Part shown: positions 42,373-51,388 of the stretch, piece after piece
How the letters are laid out: every line of letters starts with the position of its first letter
How positions within the stretch are numbered: position 1 is the first letter of the stretch
Source of the DNA: Oricola thermophila
GTDB taxonomy: Bacteria > Pseudomonadota > Alphaproteobacteria > Rhizobiales > Rhizobiaceae
Length of the DNA: 64,000 nt
Assembly (NCBI RefSeq): GCF_013358405.1
Contig: NZ_CP054836.1
Coordinates: forward strand, 124,001 to 188,000
Direction of reading: 5' to 3'
The notes under the pieces: generated by a model
Database searches by the model: none
What the model saw: the letters and a program-made list of their open reading frames with translations, nothing else
Told to the model about the DNA's origin: nothing
Program-made: the position numbers and the translations under genes

Positions 42373-45204
42373 CTATTGTCCCAGCCTTTCGAGCAGCGCG
42401 GGCACGTGGACCTGGTCCGCCTTGTAGTTGCCGGTGAGCATGTACATCACGATGTTCACGCCGGCGCGGAAGGCATAGATGCGTTGCATCGGGTCGGACG
42501 AGATGGTCGGGAAGACCGGCCGGCCCGTCTCGTCGAGCGCCCAAGCGGCGACGAAATCGTTGCCCGTGATCATGATCGGCGTCACGCCGTCGCCGGAGCG
42601 CACCGGGCGGTCCGCCGCCTCGTCGCCGGTCACCGAGGCCTCGACCCAGAGCGGCGAACCGTCATAGCGGCCCGGGAAGTGATCGAGGATGTAGAACGCC
42701 TTGGTCAGGACATGGTCCGGCGGCACCGGCTCCAGCGGCGGGATGTTGAGGCCGCGCAATATGTCACGCAGGCGCTGGTTCTCCGGCGAGGACGCGCTGC
42801 CGGAAAAGGAAGCGGTAAGCTGGTCGCGGGTATCGAACAGCACCGTGCCGCCGCCCTGCATGTAGGCATCAAGACGCGAGATGGCCTGCTCGCTCGGCAT
42901 CGGGCCGGTGGCGTCGATCGGGTAATAGATCAGGGCATAGAAGGCCAGCTCGTCGGTCTCCAGGTCGAGGCCGACCGGCTCCGCCGGCTCGAGCGCGGTG
43001 CGGCTCTGCAGGAAACGGCTCAGCCCCCACAGGCCGGCGGCGCTGATCTCGTCCACCTGCGGGTTGCCGGTTACCACATAGGCCAGCCGCGTTGTCTCCA
43101 GTATCTCGATGATCTCGTCGTCGCCGGGGCGCTCGTCGGATTGCTGTGCCAGCGCGGCCACGGGCGACAGCATGGCCGCGACGGCGAACAGGGCCATTGC
43201 CGTGGCCGTCGCCCGGCCGATTGCACCGCGTCCGGGCGGACGCAGCCGGCCATTGATCCAGAGAACGGCCAGCGTATCCAGTGCAAGAAGCGCCAGCGCG
43301 AGCAGGAAGAGCGGGCCGCGCAGGTCGCTCTCCTCGCCGGAACCGTATCCGAAGGTCGCGCTGCCGGCGTCGAATTCCGGCGTTCCGATCGGCGTGAGCG
43401 TGTCCCCTTCGCCGAGAACGTTGCGGGCGATGAAGCCGTCCGCGGTGCCGTAGAGGCCGGCGGGGTGATCGTAGCCGGCGGGCGCCTGCAGGGCGGCCTC
43501 GTCGAGCGGGCGGACATGGGCGGGCGGTGAGGCCAGCTCGCCGTCGGCGCCGAGGATGCGCCAGGGCGGAAGCGACTCGACGACGGTGCTGGCGTTGCCG
43601 GACCGGATCGTTCCGGTGTTGCGCGACAGGTTGGCGATGCGGCGCAGCATCTCCACGAAACTGCCGGAGATCGGCAGGTTGGACCAGGTCGCCTCGGCGG
43701 TGACATGGAACAGGACGATGGTGCCGCGGCCGCGCGCCGTGCCGGTGACCAGCGGCGTGCCGTCTGCGAGATTGGCCCAGGTCCGGCTTGCGAGATCGAG
43801 ATCCGGCTCGGCGAGAACCTGGCGGCTGACGGATACGTCCTGCGGTGCGGCAAGGCCCCCGAAGGGCCCGTTCTCCGGGAAGGGAGCGACCGGCTGCGGC
43901 TCGGTCCAGGACAGGGAGCCGCCGAGCGTGCGCTCGCCGAGCCGAAGCCTGACGGGCAGAAGCGGATCGTCGCCGGCGGTCGCGGCAAGGCGCGGCCCGG
44001 CGAAGCGGACCAGCGTGCCACCCTTCCCGACCCATTCGTCCAGCTCCTCCAGGGCGGCATCGGGCAGAACGCCGATATCGGCCATGACGATCATTGCCGG
44101 GCCCTGTTCGATGAGCGCGGGGATGTCGACGGCGAGATCGCCGGTGCGGCCCTCGACGAGATCGGCGAAGGGCTGCAGGGCACGGCGTATGTAGAACAGC
44201 GGCGACAGCAACGGCTGGTCGAGATCGCCGGACTGGCCGCTGACGAGGCCGACGCGGCGGCGGCGCGTGTTCTCGTCGATCAGCCAGACGCCGCCGGCAT
44301 GTTTCTGGCCGGCGATCCTGACCGCGGCGAAATCGTTGCGCAGCTCGAAGGGCACGTCGAAGCGGGCGACGGCCTCGCTGCTGCCGGCCTCGAACAGGGC
44401 CGCGGTCTCGGCAAGCAGGCGGCCCTTCTCGTCATAGGCGGCGAGGGAAACCGGATCCGGCGTGCCGTCACCCTCGGGCGCGACAACGCGGACATCGAAG
44501 CTGGCGGGCGTGTTGCTTATGCCGCGAATGGCGCGCAGCGCCGCAATGCCGCCGTCGAACAGCAGCACGCGCGAAGGCGCGAGCCCGTCAATGGCCGCGA
44601 CGACTTCCTCCGCGTCGGGGCCGGCAATGCCGTCGCTCAGCCATGCGACGGTTGGCGAACCGGCATCCGCGAGCGCATCCGCCAGGCGGTCGAGCGCGGC
44701 CATGCGGTCCGGCCGGGCGGCGAGAGGCCGCGCGGCGGCCAGGGCGGGAAGCACGTCCTCCGCGGCGGCGAGCGCGACATTCGCGTTGGCCGGGGCGACG
44801 GTGAAGGCCACGACCACCGGCCGGCCGGCCTCGCCGGCGTCGCGCACCAGCCGCGTGGCCAGGGCCATGCGGTCGTCCCAGTCGGCGCCGGTCGACCAGG
44901 TGTTGTCGACCAGGAGTGCCAGCGGTCCGTCGCCGGAGGCCACGTCGGCGACCGGATTGAGCACCGGGCGAGCGAGGGCGAGGATGACCAGGGCCGCCAT
45001 GAGGAGACGAAGCAGGGTCAGCCACCACGGGCTGCGGGCCGGGGTCTCCTCGTGCTTCATCACCTCGGCGAGAAGGCGCAGCGGCGGGAACAGCTCGGTG
45101 CGCGGCTTGGGCGGGGTCAGCCGCAGCAGCCACCAGATCACCGGCAGCGCCGCAAGGCCGAACAGCAGCGCCGGAGCCGCAAAGCTGAGGGGCAGTCCGA
45201 GCAT
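42373..45204 (-). CDS. BatA-like plus DUF4159 membrane protein
   Basis: 943 residues. Residues 1-80 form the BatA N-terminal module with two membrane helices (FAAPALLFGLAALPVIWWLLRLTPPKPR and LLRLLMAALVILALARPVLNPV). A VWA-like domain follows (PLALLVDNTWSTGADWDDRMALATRLV), then more membrane helices near 640-720 (LFLLALALLALDTLAVLWI, ATAMALFAVAAMLSPVAAL). The last 220 residues match DUF4159 (ILETTRLAYVVTGNPQVDEISAAGLWGLSRFL, GGTVLFDTRDQL). ATG at 45204 shares one base with the DUF58 stop. Probably forms an envelope assembly with its operon partners. Confidence 0.88.
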   Translation of the reverse strand: MLGLPLSFAAPALLFGLAALPVIWWLLRLTPPKPRTELFPPLRLLAEVMKHEETPARSPWWLTLLRLLMAALVILALARPVLNPVADVASGDGPLALLVDNTWSTGADWDDRMALATRLVRDAGEAGRPVVVAFTVAPANANVALAAAEDVLPALAAARPLAARPDRMAALDRLADALADAGSPTVAWLSDGIAGPDAEEVVAAIDGLAPSRVLLFDGGIAALRAIRGISNTPASFDVRVVAPEGDGTPDPVSLAAYDEKGRLLAETAALFEAGSSEAVARFDVPFELRNDFAAVRIAGQKHAGGVWLIDENTRRRRVGLVSGQSGDLDQPLLSPLFYIRRALQPFADLVEGRTGDLAVDIPALIEQGPAMIVMADIGVLPDAALEELDEWVGKGGTLVRFAGPRLAATAGDDPLLPVRLRLGERTLGGSLSWTEPQPVAPFPENGPFGGLAAPQDVSVSRQVLAEPDLDLASRTWANLADGTPLVTGTARGRGTIVLFHVTAEATWSNLPISGSFVEMLRRIANLSRNTGTIRSGNASTVVESLPPWRILGADGELASPPAHVRPLDEAALQAPAGYDHPAGLYGTADGFIARNVLGEGDTLTPIGTPEFDAGSATFGYGSGEESDLRGPLFLLALALLALDTLAVLWINGRLRPPGRGAIGRATATAMALFAVAAMLSPVAALAQQSDERPGDDEIIEILETTRLAYVVTGNPQVDEISAAGLWGLSRFLQSRTALEPAEPVGLDLETDELAFYALIYYPIDATGPMPSEQAISRLDAYMQGGGTVLFDTRDQLTASFSGSASSPENQRLRDILRGLNIPPLEPVPPDHVLTKAFYILDHFPGRYDGSPLWVEASVTGDEAADRPVRSGDGVTPIMITGNDFVAAWALDETGRPVFPTISSDPMQRIYAFRAGVNIVMYMLTGNYKADQVHVPALLERLGQ

Positions 45205-46139
45205 CAGGCTGCTCCTCGCCGGGCCGGCATCGCGCCGGGCTGGCCGGTCAGGCGGCCGTGCAGCGCCACGAGTGCCTCGGAAGCCAGCCGGTCGGTACGG
45301 TTTACGGTGTAGCTCCAGTCGAGCCTGCGGCAATAGTCGCGCAACGCATCGCGGCGGGCATGGTAGATCGTCTTGTAGGCGGCGCCCCAGGCCTCGGCAC
45401 GCCCCGCGGTCAGGCGAACGCCCGTTTCGGGGTCCTCGAACTCGGTGCGTCCGGCATAGGGAAATTCCTCCTCGGCCGGATCGGCGACCTCCAGCAGGTG
45501 GGCGCGCGCACCGCGACCGGCGATTCTTTCAAGAAATTCGATGGTCTCTTCCGGCGGGTCGAGAAAGTCGCTTACCAGCACGATGTCGCTGTGACGCTGG
45601 ATCGAGTCGATCCGCGGACGCGCGGGAAGGGCAAGGGCCGCCGGGCTCGCAAGGGCAATGGCAAGGCGCTCGGCGCCGTTGTGGGCGGCCACCGGCTTCA
45701 TAAGTCCGGGATAGCCGACGCGCTCGCCGGAGCGCGCCAGCAACTCGGCGAGCGCGAATGTCAGCACGAGGGCGCGCGATTCCTTGGACACCTTCGCCGC
45801 GCGCGACCTGAACAACATGGACAAGCTGGGATCCGCCCATAGCCAGACAGTGTGCGCGGCTTCCCACTCCATGTCGCGGACATAGGTGTGGTCGTCGCGG
45901 GCGGAACGGCGCCAGTCGATGCGCGCGAGCGTCTCGCCCGGCACGTAGGGACGGAACTGCCAGAACGTCTCGCCGATGCCGCGCTTTCGCCGGCCATGCC
46001 AGCCGGCGATCACGGTCGAGACGATGCGGCGCGCGTCGATCAGGAGGTCGGGAACGAGCGCGGCGCGCAGACGGGCGCGCGTCAGCGCATCGGTGCGGTC
46101 CTCGCGATCCTGCCGCGTGCCGATCGTCGCCATCGGCAT
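45204..46139 (-). CDS. DUF58 domain protein
   Basis: 311 residues of the DUF58 family, a VWA-related protein found next to MoxR ATPases. The hallmark is GETFWQFRPYVPGETLARIDWRRSARDDHTYVRDMEWE at about residues 58-95. The following VWA-like part contains HTVWLWADPSLSML and SDIVLVSDFLDPPEETIEFL. Together with MoxR it is thought to assist insertion or activation of metallo- or envelope complexes. Start ATG at 46139 shares a base with the MoxR stop (TGATG). Confidence 0.93.
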   Translation of the reverse strand: MPMATIGTRQDREDRTDALTRARLRAALVPDLLIDARRIVSTVIAGWHGRRKRGIGETFWQFRPYVPGETLARIDWRRSARDDHTYVRDMEWEAAHTVWLWADPSLSMLFRSRAAKVSKESRALVLTFALAELLARSGERVGYPGLMKPVAAHNGAERLAIALASPAALALPARPRIDSIQRHSDIVLVSDFLDPPEETIEFLERIAGRGARAHLLEVADPAEEEFPYAGRTEFEDPETGVRLTAGRAEAWGAAYKTIYHARRDALRDYCRRLDWSYTVNRTDRLASEALVALHGRLTGQPGAMPARRGAA

Positions 46140-47152
46140 CAGCTCCTGTCCAGGGTGTTCACGATGTCGGAAATGACGTCGCGCACGCTGATACCCTCGG
46201 CCCTCGCGGCGAAGGTGAGCGCCATGCGGTGCTGCAGCACCGGCTCGGCCAGTGCCTTCACGTCGTCGATGGAGGGCGCGAAGCGGCCGTCATAGAGCGC
46301 GCGTGCGCGCGAGCAGAGCATCAGCGCCTGGCTGGCGCGCGGGCCGGGACCCCAGGCCACGTGGGCGTCGGTCGTGGCGTGGCCGGTGCCGGGACGGGCG
46401 GAACGGACGAGTTCGAGGATCGCGGTGACGACGCTTTCGGGCACCGGCATCCGGCGGACCAGCTTCTGGAGCTCCAGCAGCCTGTCGCCGGTGAACACGG
46501 CGCTCGCGTGCTGTTCGCTCATGCCGGTCGTCTCCAGCAGGATGCGGCGCTCGGCCTCCAGGGAGGGGTAGTCGACGTCGATCTGCAGCAGGAAACGGTC
46601 AAGCTGCGCCTCGGGCAGCGGGTATGTGCCTTCCTGCTCCAGCGGGTTCTGGGTCGCCAGCACGTGGAAGGGAGCGGGCAGGTCGTGCCGCTCGCCGCCG
46701 AAGGTGACGTGATATTCCTGCATTGCCTGAAGCAGTGCCGACTGGGTGCGCGGGCTGGCGCGGTTGATCTCGTCGGCCATCAGGAGCTGGGTGAAGATCG
46801 GTCCCTTGACGAAGCGGAAGGAGCGGCGGCCGTCCTCGGACTGCTCGAGAACTTCCGATCCAAGGATGTCCGAGGGCATGAGGTCCGGCGTGAACTGGAT
46901 GCGGCCCGCCGATATGCCCAGAACGGTGCCGAGCGTCTCCACCAGCTTGGTCTTGGCAAGGCCCGGCACGCCGACCAGGAGCGCGTGACCGCCGGACAGG
47001 ATGGCCACGATGGCGTTCTCGACGACCTCTTCCTGACCGAAGATGACCTTGCCGATCTCGGCGCGCATGGCCTCGATTCCGGCCAGCGCCGCTTCGGCTT
47101 CGGCGACCACCTCGCTTTCGTTGAGTGTATCGGCGGGGTTGGTGGTGCTCAT
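46139..47152 (-). CDS. MoxR family AAA+ ATPase
   Basis: 337 residues. The P-loop-containing AAA_3 module has GHALLVGVPGLAKTKLVETLGTVLG (Walker A near 72-79), Walker B TQLLMADEINRASPRTQSALLQAMQE, sensor 1 VLATQNPLEQEGTYPLPEAQLDRFLLQ and an AAA-lid near the C-terminus. MoxR proteins act as chaperones for VWA-protein substrates. First gene of a four-gene operon with DUF58, BatA/DUF4159 and the large membrane protein. ATG at 47152 was preferred to 47257 since the extra 35 residues lack family pattern. Confidence 0.95.
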   Translation of the reverse strand: MSTTNPADTLNESEVVAEAEAALAGIEAMRAEIGKVIFGQEEVVENAIVAILSGGHALLVGVPGLAKTKLVETLGTVLGISAGRIQFTPDLMPSDILGSEVLEQSEDGRRSFRFVKGPIFTQLLMADEINRASPRTQSALLQAMQEYHVTFGGERHDLPAPFHVLATQNPLEQEGTYPLPEAQLDRFLLQIDVDYPSLEAERRILLETTGMSEQHASAVFTGDRLLELQKLVRRMPVPESVVTAILELVRSARPGTGHATTDAHVAWGPGPRASQALMLCSRARALYDGRFAPSIDDVKALAEPVLQHRMALTFAARAEGISVRDVISDIVNTLDRS

Positions 47153-47281
47153 GCGCGCTCTCCGTTCAGATGCCGTATAGAGAAGGTAATTCAGTGTGGG
47201 GTACTGACAAGCCGATGACGACTGACTAATTCGTGAGGGTAACAGATTTATCCACACCGATTTGCCGGCAGGACAAAAAGA

Positions 47282-47908
47282 ATGACCAAATCAGGCGAGG
47301 AGAAGGCACCGGGCGCCCCGGGCGACGACATTTCGGGCCTGCAGGCCCTGCTGTCGCGGGCGACGCAGGGCGCGAAGGGCCTCCCGCCGGTGGAAAAATG
47401 GAATCCGCCGGATTGCGGCGCCATCGACATGGTGATCCGCGCCGACGGCACGTGGCACTATCTCGGCACGCCGATCGGCCGGCAGCCGCTGGTGCGGCTG
47501 TTTTCCACGGTGCTGCGCAAGGACGAGGACGGCAAGACCTATCTCGTCACCCCGGTGGAGAAGATCGAGATCACCGTCGAGGACGCGCCCTTCGTGGCGG
47601 TGGAACTGCATGTCTCCGATCCGGGCCCCGACCAGGTGCTGACCTTCCGCACCAATGTCGGCGACGTGGTCGAGGCCGGGCCGGACCATCCGCTGCGCTT
47701 CGAGACCGAGGAGGGCAGCGGCGGTCTGAAGCCTTACGTGCACGTGCGCGGGAGGCTGGAGGCCCTGGTCAGCCGGGCAGTGATGTACGAACTGGTCGAA
47801 CTGGGCGATACGGTCGAGATCGACGGGGAAGAGGTGTTCGCGATCCGCTCCGGCGGCACGGCGTTCACCGTCATGCCGGTGGACGAACTGGAAAAGGCGG
47901 TGAAGTGA
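47282..47908 (+). CDS. DUF1285 family protein
   Basis: 208 residues. After a variable N-terminus the DUF1285 core reads PPVEKWNPPDCGAIDMVIRADGTWHYLGTPIGRQPLVRLFSTVLRKDEDGKTYLVTPVEKIEITVEDAPFVAVEL in conserved order, though I give it here only as landmarks: Trp-His-Tyr near 60 and PVEKI near 92. Known structures show two small beta domains without assigned activity. Its stop overlaps the next gene's GTG start by 4 bases, so it forms an operon with the Nudix and CCA genes. Confidence 0.9.
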   Translation: MTKSGEEKAPGAPGDDISGLQALLSRATQGAKGLPPVEKWNPPDCGAIDMVIRADGTWHYLGTPIGRQPLVRLFSTVLRKDEDGKTYLVTPVEKIEITVEDAPFVAVELHVSDPGPDQVLTFRTNVGDVVEAGPDHPLRFETEEGSGGLKPYVHVRGRLEALVSRAVMYELVELGDTVEIDGEEVFAIRSGGTAFTVMPVDELEKAVK

Positions 47909-48546
47909 ACCAGGCGGGAACGAGGATCTCACGGCGTCTCACGGTGGACGATTTCCGGGTCCGGGCGACGGAACGCGCCAATCCGCAACGCAATGGCGAT
48001 TTCGGCGACCACCGGCTCAATCCGGAGGCCGCAAAGGAGTTCGCGCGGTTCAAGTGGCGGGACGCGGCGGTGCTGATACCGGTCATCGACCGGCCGGAAG
48101 CGCCCTCGGTCCTGCTCACCCAGCGCGCAGCGCATCTGCGCACCCATTCCGGCCAGATCGCCTTTCCCGGCGGGCGGATCGACCCGGAGGACCGCGATGC
48201 CGAGACGGCGGCGTTGCGCGAATGCGAGGAGGAGACCGGCATCGCGGCGGAGCATGTCGAGATCGTCGGGCGGCTGCCCCACTACATGGCGGGTTCCGGG
48301 TTCCGGATCGCGCCGATCCTGTCGGTGGTGCGGCCCGGGTTCTCCCTGGCGCCCAATCCCGAGGAAGTGGAAGCGGTGTTCGAGGTGCCGCTGGCCTTCC
48401 TGATGGACGAGGCGAACCATGCGCGCGGCAGCCGCATCGTCGGCGGGCACCTGCGCCACTATTTCGAGATGCCCTACGGCGACTGGTATATCTGGGGCGT
48501 GACCGCCGGAATCATCCGGGCGATGTATGAAAGGCTCTACTCGTGA
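47905..48546 (+). CDS. Nudix hydrolase, probable CoA pyrophosphatase
   Basis: 213 residues from a GTG start that overlaps the DUF1285 stop. The Nudix box is GGRIDPEDRDAETAALRECEEETGI, with a preceding LTQRAAHLRTHSGQIAFPGG that matches the UPF0035/CoA pyrophosphatase (NudL) signature (LRxxxGQxxFPGG). NudL-type enzymes hydrolyse CoA. The conserved downstream PYGDWYIWGVTAGI also fits. The gene overlaps the CCA gene by 4 bases at its own stop. Confidence 0.93.
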   Translation: MNQAGTRISRRLTVDDFRVRATERANPQRNGDFGDHRLNPEAAKEFARFKWRDAAVLIPVIDRPEAPSVLLTQRAAHLRTHSGQIAFPGGRIDPEDRDAETAALRECEEETGIAAEHVEIVGRLPHYMAGSGFRIAPILSVVRPGFSLAPNPEEVEAVFEVPLAFLMDEANHARGSRIVGGHLRHYFEMPYGDWYIWGVTAGIIRAMYERLYS

Positions 48547-49805
48547 GTGACAGGACGATCGACGCCGACTGGCTGCGCGGCGAGGCGCTCCAGGGAATTC
48601 TTTCCGCGCTGTCGGAGGGCGGCGAGGAGGCCCGCGTTGTCGGGGGCGCGGTGCGCAATCACCTGCTGGGACAGGAGATCGGCGACATCGACATCGCGAC
48701 GACGTGCCTGCCCGAGGAGACCGTGCGTCGCGCCGAGGCCGCAGGCTACAGGACGGTGCCATCCGGCATCGAGCACGGGACCGTCATCATCGTCGCCGAC
48801 CACCGCGGCTACGAGACGACGACGCTGCGCCAGGACGTGGAGACCGACGGGCGGCGCGCGAAGGTGCAATTCGGCCGCGACTGGGAGGCGGACGCAAGGC
48901 GGCGCGACTTCACCGTCAACGCGCTGTATTGCGAGGCCGACGGGCGGATCGTCGATCCCGTCGGCGGGCTGGCCGACATCGAGACGCGGACCATACGGTT
49001 CATAGGCGATCCGGAACACAGGATCCGCGAGGACTATCTGCGCATATTGCGGTTCTTCCGCTTCTTCGCCTGGTATGGCGACGGGCGGCCGGACGCCAAG
49101 GGGTTGCTGGCCTGCGCGCGGCTGAAGGACGGGCTGGCCGGGTTGTCGGCGGAACGGGTGTGGGCCGAGATGCGCCGCCTGCTGGAAGCGCCGGATCCGG
49201 GCAGGGCGCTCCTGTGGATGCGGCAGACCGGCGTGCTGTCGGCAGTGCTGCCGGAATCCGAGAAATGGGGCATCGACGCCATCGCGCCGCTGGTGGCTGC
49301 GGAAAAGGCTTTCCGCTGGCCGCCCCGGGCCATGCTCAGGCTGGCTGCGATGATCCCCCGCACCGAGGAACACGCGCGGGCCGTCGCAGGGCGCTGGAAA
49401 CTGTCGAATGCGGAACGCGACAGGCTGATCGACTGGGCACAGGCCCCGGAGGTGACGGCGGAGACGAGCGAGGCCGCACTGGCGAAACTGCTCTACCGGT
49501 CGAAATCGCACGCGGTCGCCGACCGGCTCCGGCTGGCGCTTGCATCCGCCCGGGCAAAGGCGGAGAGCAATCCCGAATGGCTCGAGACCGTGGCCGCCCT
49601 CGTCCGGCTGGTGCGTTTCGCGGAGGAATGGAAGCGGCCCAAATTTCCCCTCACGGGCGCGGACATGATCGCAGCCGGACACCGGAGCGGCCCGGCGGTG
49701 GGCGAGACCCTGCGCGCGCTCGAGGAGAGCTGGATCGACAGCGGCTTCACGCTGACGCGCGAGGCGCTGCTCGAAAGGATTCCCGACCCGGCGAAATCAG
49801 GATGA
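48543..49805 (+). CDS. cca: CCA tRNA nucleotidyltransferase
   Basis: 420 residues, class II polymerase-beta-type enzyme that adds or repairs the 3' CCA of tRNAs. The head domain shows ARVVGGAVRNHLLGQEIGDIDIATT with the catalytic DxD, then RRDFTVNAL and YLRILRFFRFFAWYG for the neck. The rest is the body/tail helical domain. The GTG start overlaps the Nudix stop (GTGA). Together with the two genes upstream it forms a small housekeeping operon. Confidence 0.96.
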   Translation: MSDRTIDADWLRGEALQGILSALSEGGEEARVVGGAVRNHLLGQEIGDIDIATTCLPEETVRRAEAAGYRTVPSGIEHGTVIIVADHRGYETTTLRQDVETDGRRAKVQFGRDWEADARRRDFTVNALYCEADGRIVDPVGGLADIETRTIRFIGDPEHRIREDYLRILRFFRFFAWYGDGRPDAKGLLACARLKDGLAGLSAERVWAEMRRLLEAPDPGRALLWMRQTGVLSAVLPESEKWGIDAIAPLVAAEKAFRWPPRAMLRLAAMIPRTEEHARAVAGRWKLSNAERDRLIDWAQAPEVTAETSEAALAKLLYRSKSHAVADRLRLALASARAKAESNPEWLETVAALVRLVRFAEEWKRPKFPLTGADMIAAGHRSGPAVGETLRALEESWIDSGFTLTREALLERIPDPAKSG

Positions 49806-49979
49806 GGCCTTGTCCGCCTCGCAGATGCGGGCCTTGATCTGCTCGACCATGCTAGGCCGGATCGTCGTCTCCTGGTGCGCGACGCGCATGTGTTCCGACG
49901 CGCGGCGAACGATCTCGGCTTCGTCGTCTGCATGGGTTTTCCAGCTGCAGCCGGGAACAAAACATTCGTACTGTTTCAT
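49797..49979 (-). CDS. small DUF1059 protein
   Basis: 60 residues beginning MKQYECFVPGCSWKTHADDE. The two cysteines (C6, C11) and later HMRVAH give a C2H2-like zinc-finger-shaped pattern of DUF1059. It overlaps the 3' end of cca by 9 bases on the opposite strand. ATG at 49979 is the natural family start; the frame runs on to 50072. Small-protein function unknown. Confidence 0.88.
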   Translation of the reverse strand: MKQYECFVPGCSWKTHADDEAEIVRRASEHMRVAHQETTIRPSMVEQIKARICEADKASS

Positions 49980-50062
49980 GGTGTCAAACCCTCCGTTGCC
50001 GATGACCGGATCATCGCCCGGAAAGTTGACCTCAATGTGCCGGGCCGGCGCATTGACGCATG

Positions 50063-50977
50063 TCAAGGCCACTTAACGGCCGGTGGCATGGAGGAGAGTA
50101 TGGAATCGACATTGCCTCCGGTCTTCAGGCCGAAAAGCGTGCCGCGGTCGTAGAGCAGGTTGAATTCCACGTAGCGGCCGCGCCGCACGAGCTGTTCCTC
50201 GCGCTCGGCGTCCGACCAGGGCGTGTTGAAGTTCCGGCGCACGAGGTGCGGATAGACGATCATGAAGGCGCGGCCGACATCCTTGGTGAAGGCAAAATCG
50301 GCATCCCAGCCGCCGGCCTCGTCCGACGAATGCTGCCAGTCGTAGAAGATACCGCCGATGCCGCGCGGCTCGTTGCGGTGCGGCAGGAAGAAATAGTCGT
50401 CGCACCATTTCCTGTATTTCGCGTAGTCGGCGACCGGATGCTTGGAGCAAACCAGTTCCATGGACTTGTGGAAGGAAACCGCGTCCGGATCCTCCTGTGT
50501 GCGCCGGCTGTCGAGAACCGGGGTGAGGTCGGCGCCGCCGCCGAACCACCAGCTGGTGGTGACCACCATGCGGGTGTTCATGTGGACGGCCGGCACGTTG
50601 GGGTTCTGCGGGTGGGCGATCAGCGAGATGCCCGAGGCCCAGAAGCGCGGATCCTCCTCGGCGCCGGGAATGCTGGACCGGAATTCCGGCGAGAACTCGC
50701 CATAGACGGTCGAGGTGTGGACGCCGACCTTCTCGAACACGCGGCCGTAGAGCATCGACATGACGCCGCCGCCGCCCTTGCCGCCGTCGCGCTGCCAGGG
50801 CGTGCGCTCGAACCGACCGGGCGCATAGTCGGCGAAGGGGCCGGTGACGTCGTCCTCCAGCTTCTCGAAGGCGGCGCAGATCTGGTCGCGCAACGTCTCG
50901 AACCACCGACTCGCGGCGGCTTTCTTGTCCTCGATGTCCGGCGGCAGACCGGCGGGCAGGTTCGGGCGCTGTTGCAT
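50063..50977 (-). CDS. hemF: aerobic coproporphyrinogen III oxidase
   Basis: 304 residues from ATG 50977 (or TTG 50998). The enzyme oxidatively decarboxylates coproporphyrinogen III in heme synthesis. Signatures: [62 protein letters not shown] and [18 protein letters not shown]. Rhizobial homologs begin near MQQRPxLP, favouring ATG. A perfect CtrA box lies 32 bases upstream, an unexpected regulator for heme synthesis. Confidence 0.96.
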   Translation of the reverse strand: MQQRPNLPAGLPPDIEDKKAAASRWFETLRDQICAAFEKLEDDVTGPFADYAPGRFERTPWQRDGGKGGGGVMSMLYGRVFEKVGVHTSTVYGEFSPEFRSSIPGAEEDPRFWASGISLIAHPQNPNVPAVHMNTRMVVTTSWWFGGGADLTPVLDSRRTQEDPDAVSFHKSMELVCSKHPVADYAKYRKWCDDYFFLPHRNEPRGIGGIFYDWQHSSDEAGGWDADFAFTKDVGRAFMIVYPHLVRRNFNTPWSDAEREEQLVRRGRYVEFNLLYDRGTLFGLKTGGNVDSILSSMPPAVKWP

Positions 50978-51008
50978 GACGGCAAATTTCTCCGGCAAAA
51001 AGACGGTG

Positions 51009-51023
51009 TTAACTAGCGGTTAA
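51009..51023. promoter_or_regulatory. perfect CtrA box TTAA-N7-TTAAC upstream of hemF
   Basis: TTAACTAGCGGTTAA then C has two TTAA half-sites separated by exactly 7 bases. It is 32 bases upstream of the hemF ATG and between hemF and the divergent gene at 51127. GANTC sites lie at 51038-51042 and 51122-51126, the second directly before the ATG at 51127. Position near the start suggests repression of hemF or activation of the divergent gene. Confidence 0.7.
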
Positions 51024-51126
51024 CGCTTCGCGCGCGGGATTCCAAGCCCGTCCTGCGTCATCCACGGCCCGATTGACACGGCGAGTGCACGATCTAAACT
51101 CGTCCGCACTGCGGGGGTAAAGAATC

Positions 51127-51378
51127 ATGCTTCCACCCAAGCCGCCACGGTCGACCGTCGGTCGACAGCTCCAGAAGAGCCGCCAGATCGCGAAATTGCG
51201 AACCGACAGCTTCGTGCGCGAAACCTACCGGCTCGAGCGGCGGGACGCGCGCAGGAAGGCGCGCGAGTGGTTCGACCGCTATCCAAAAGCCGCCTACTGG
51301 ACCCAGGTGGAAAGCTGGCGGGTCCTCGACGGCGACGTTATCGAGTTCACCATGCGGCGATTGCCCACAGCCGACTGA
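51127..51378 (+). CDS. small conserved hypothetical protein
   Basis: 83 residues, basic (MLPPKPPRSTVGRQLQKSRQ, LERRDARRKAREWFDRYPKAAYWTQVESWRVLDGDVIEFTMRRLP). It is a short helix-rich N-terminus then a small beta part. I do not know the family, though similar small proteins occur in rhizobia. ATG at 51127 follows GGGGTAAAGA. Divergent from hemF, so it may share the CtrA box. The next GNAT gene starts 11 bases after its stop, suggesting an operon. Confidence 0.72.
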   Translation: MLPPKPPRSTVGRQLQKSRQIAKLRTDSFVRETYRLERRDARRKAREWFDRYPKAAYWTQVESWRVLDGDVIEFTMRRLPTAD

Positions 51379-51388
51379 AAGTTCTTCC

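Noticed and set aside
47233-48546. 437-codon frame covering DUF1285 and the Nudix gene
   Set aside because: Only its last 213 codons match a family (CoA pyrophosphatase). The GTG at 47905 overlapping the DUF1285 stop is the natural start; the rest is out-of-frame DUF1285.
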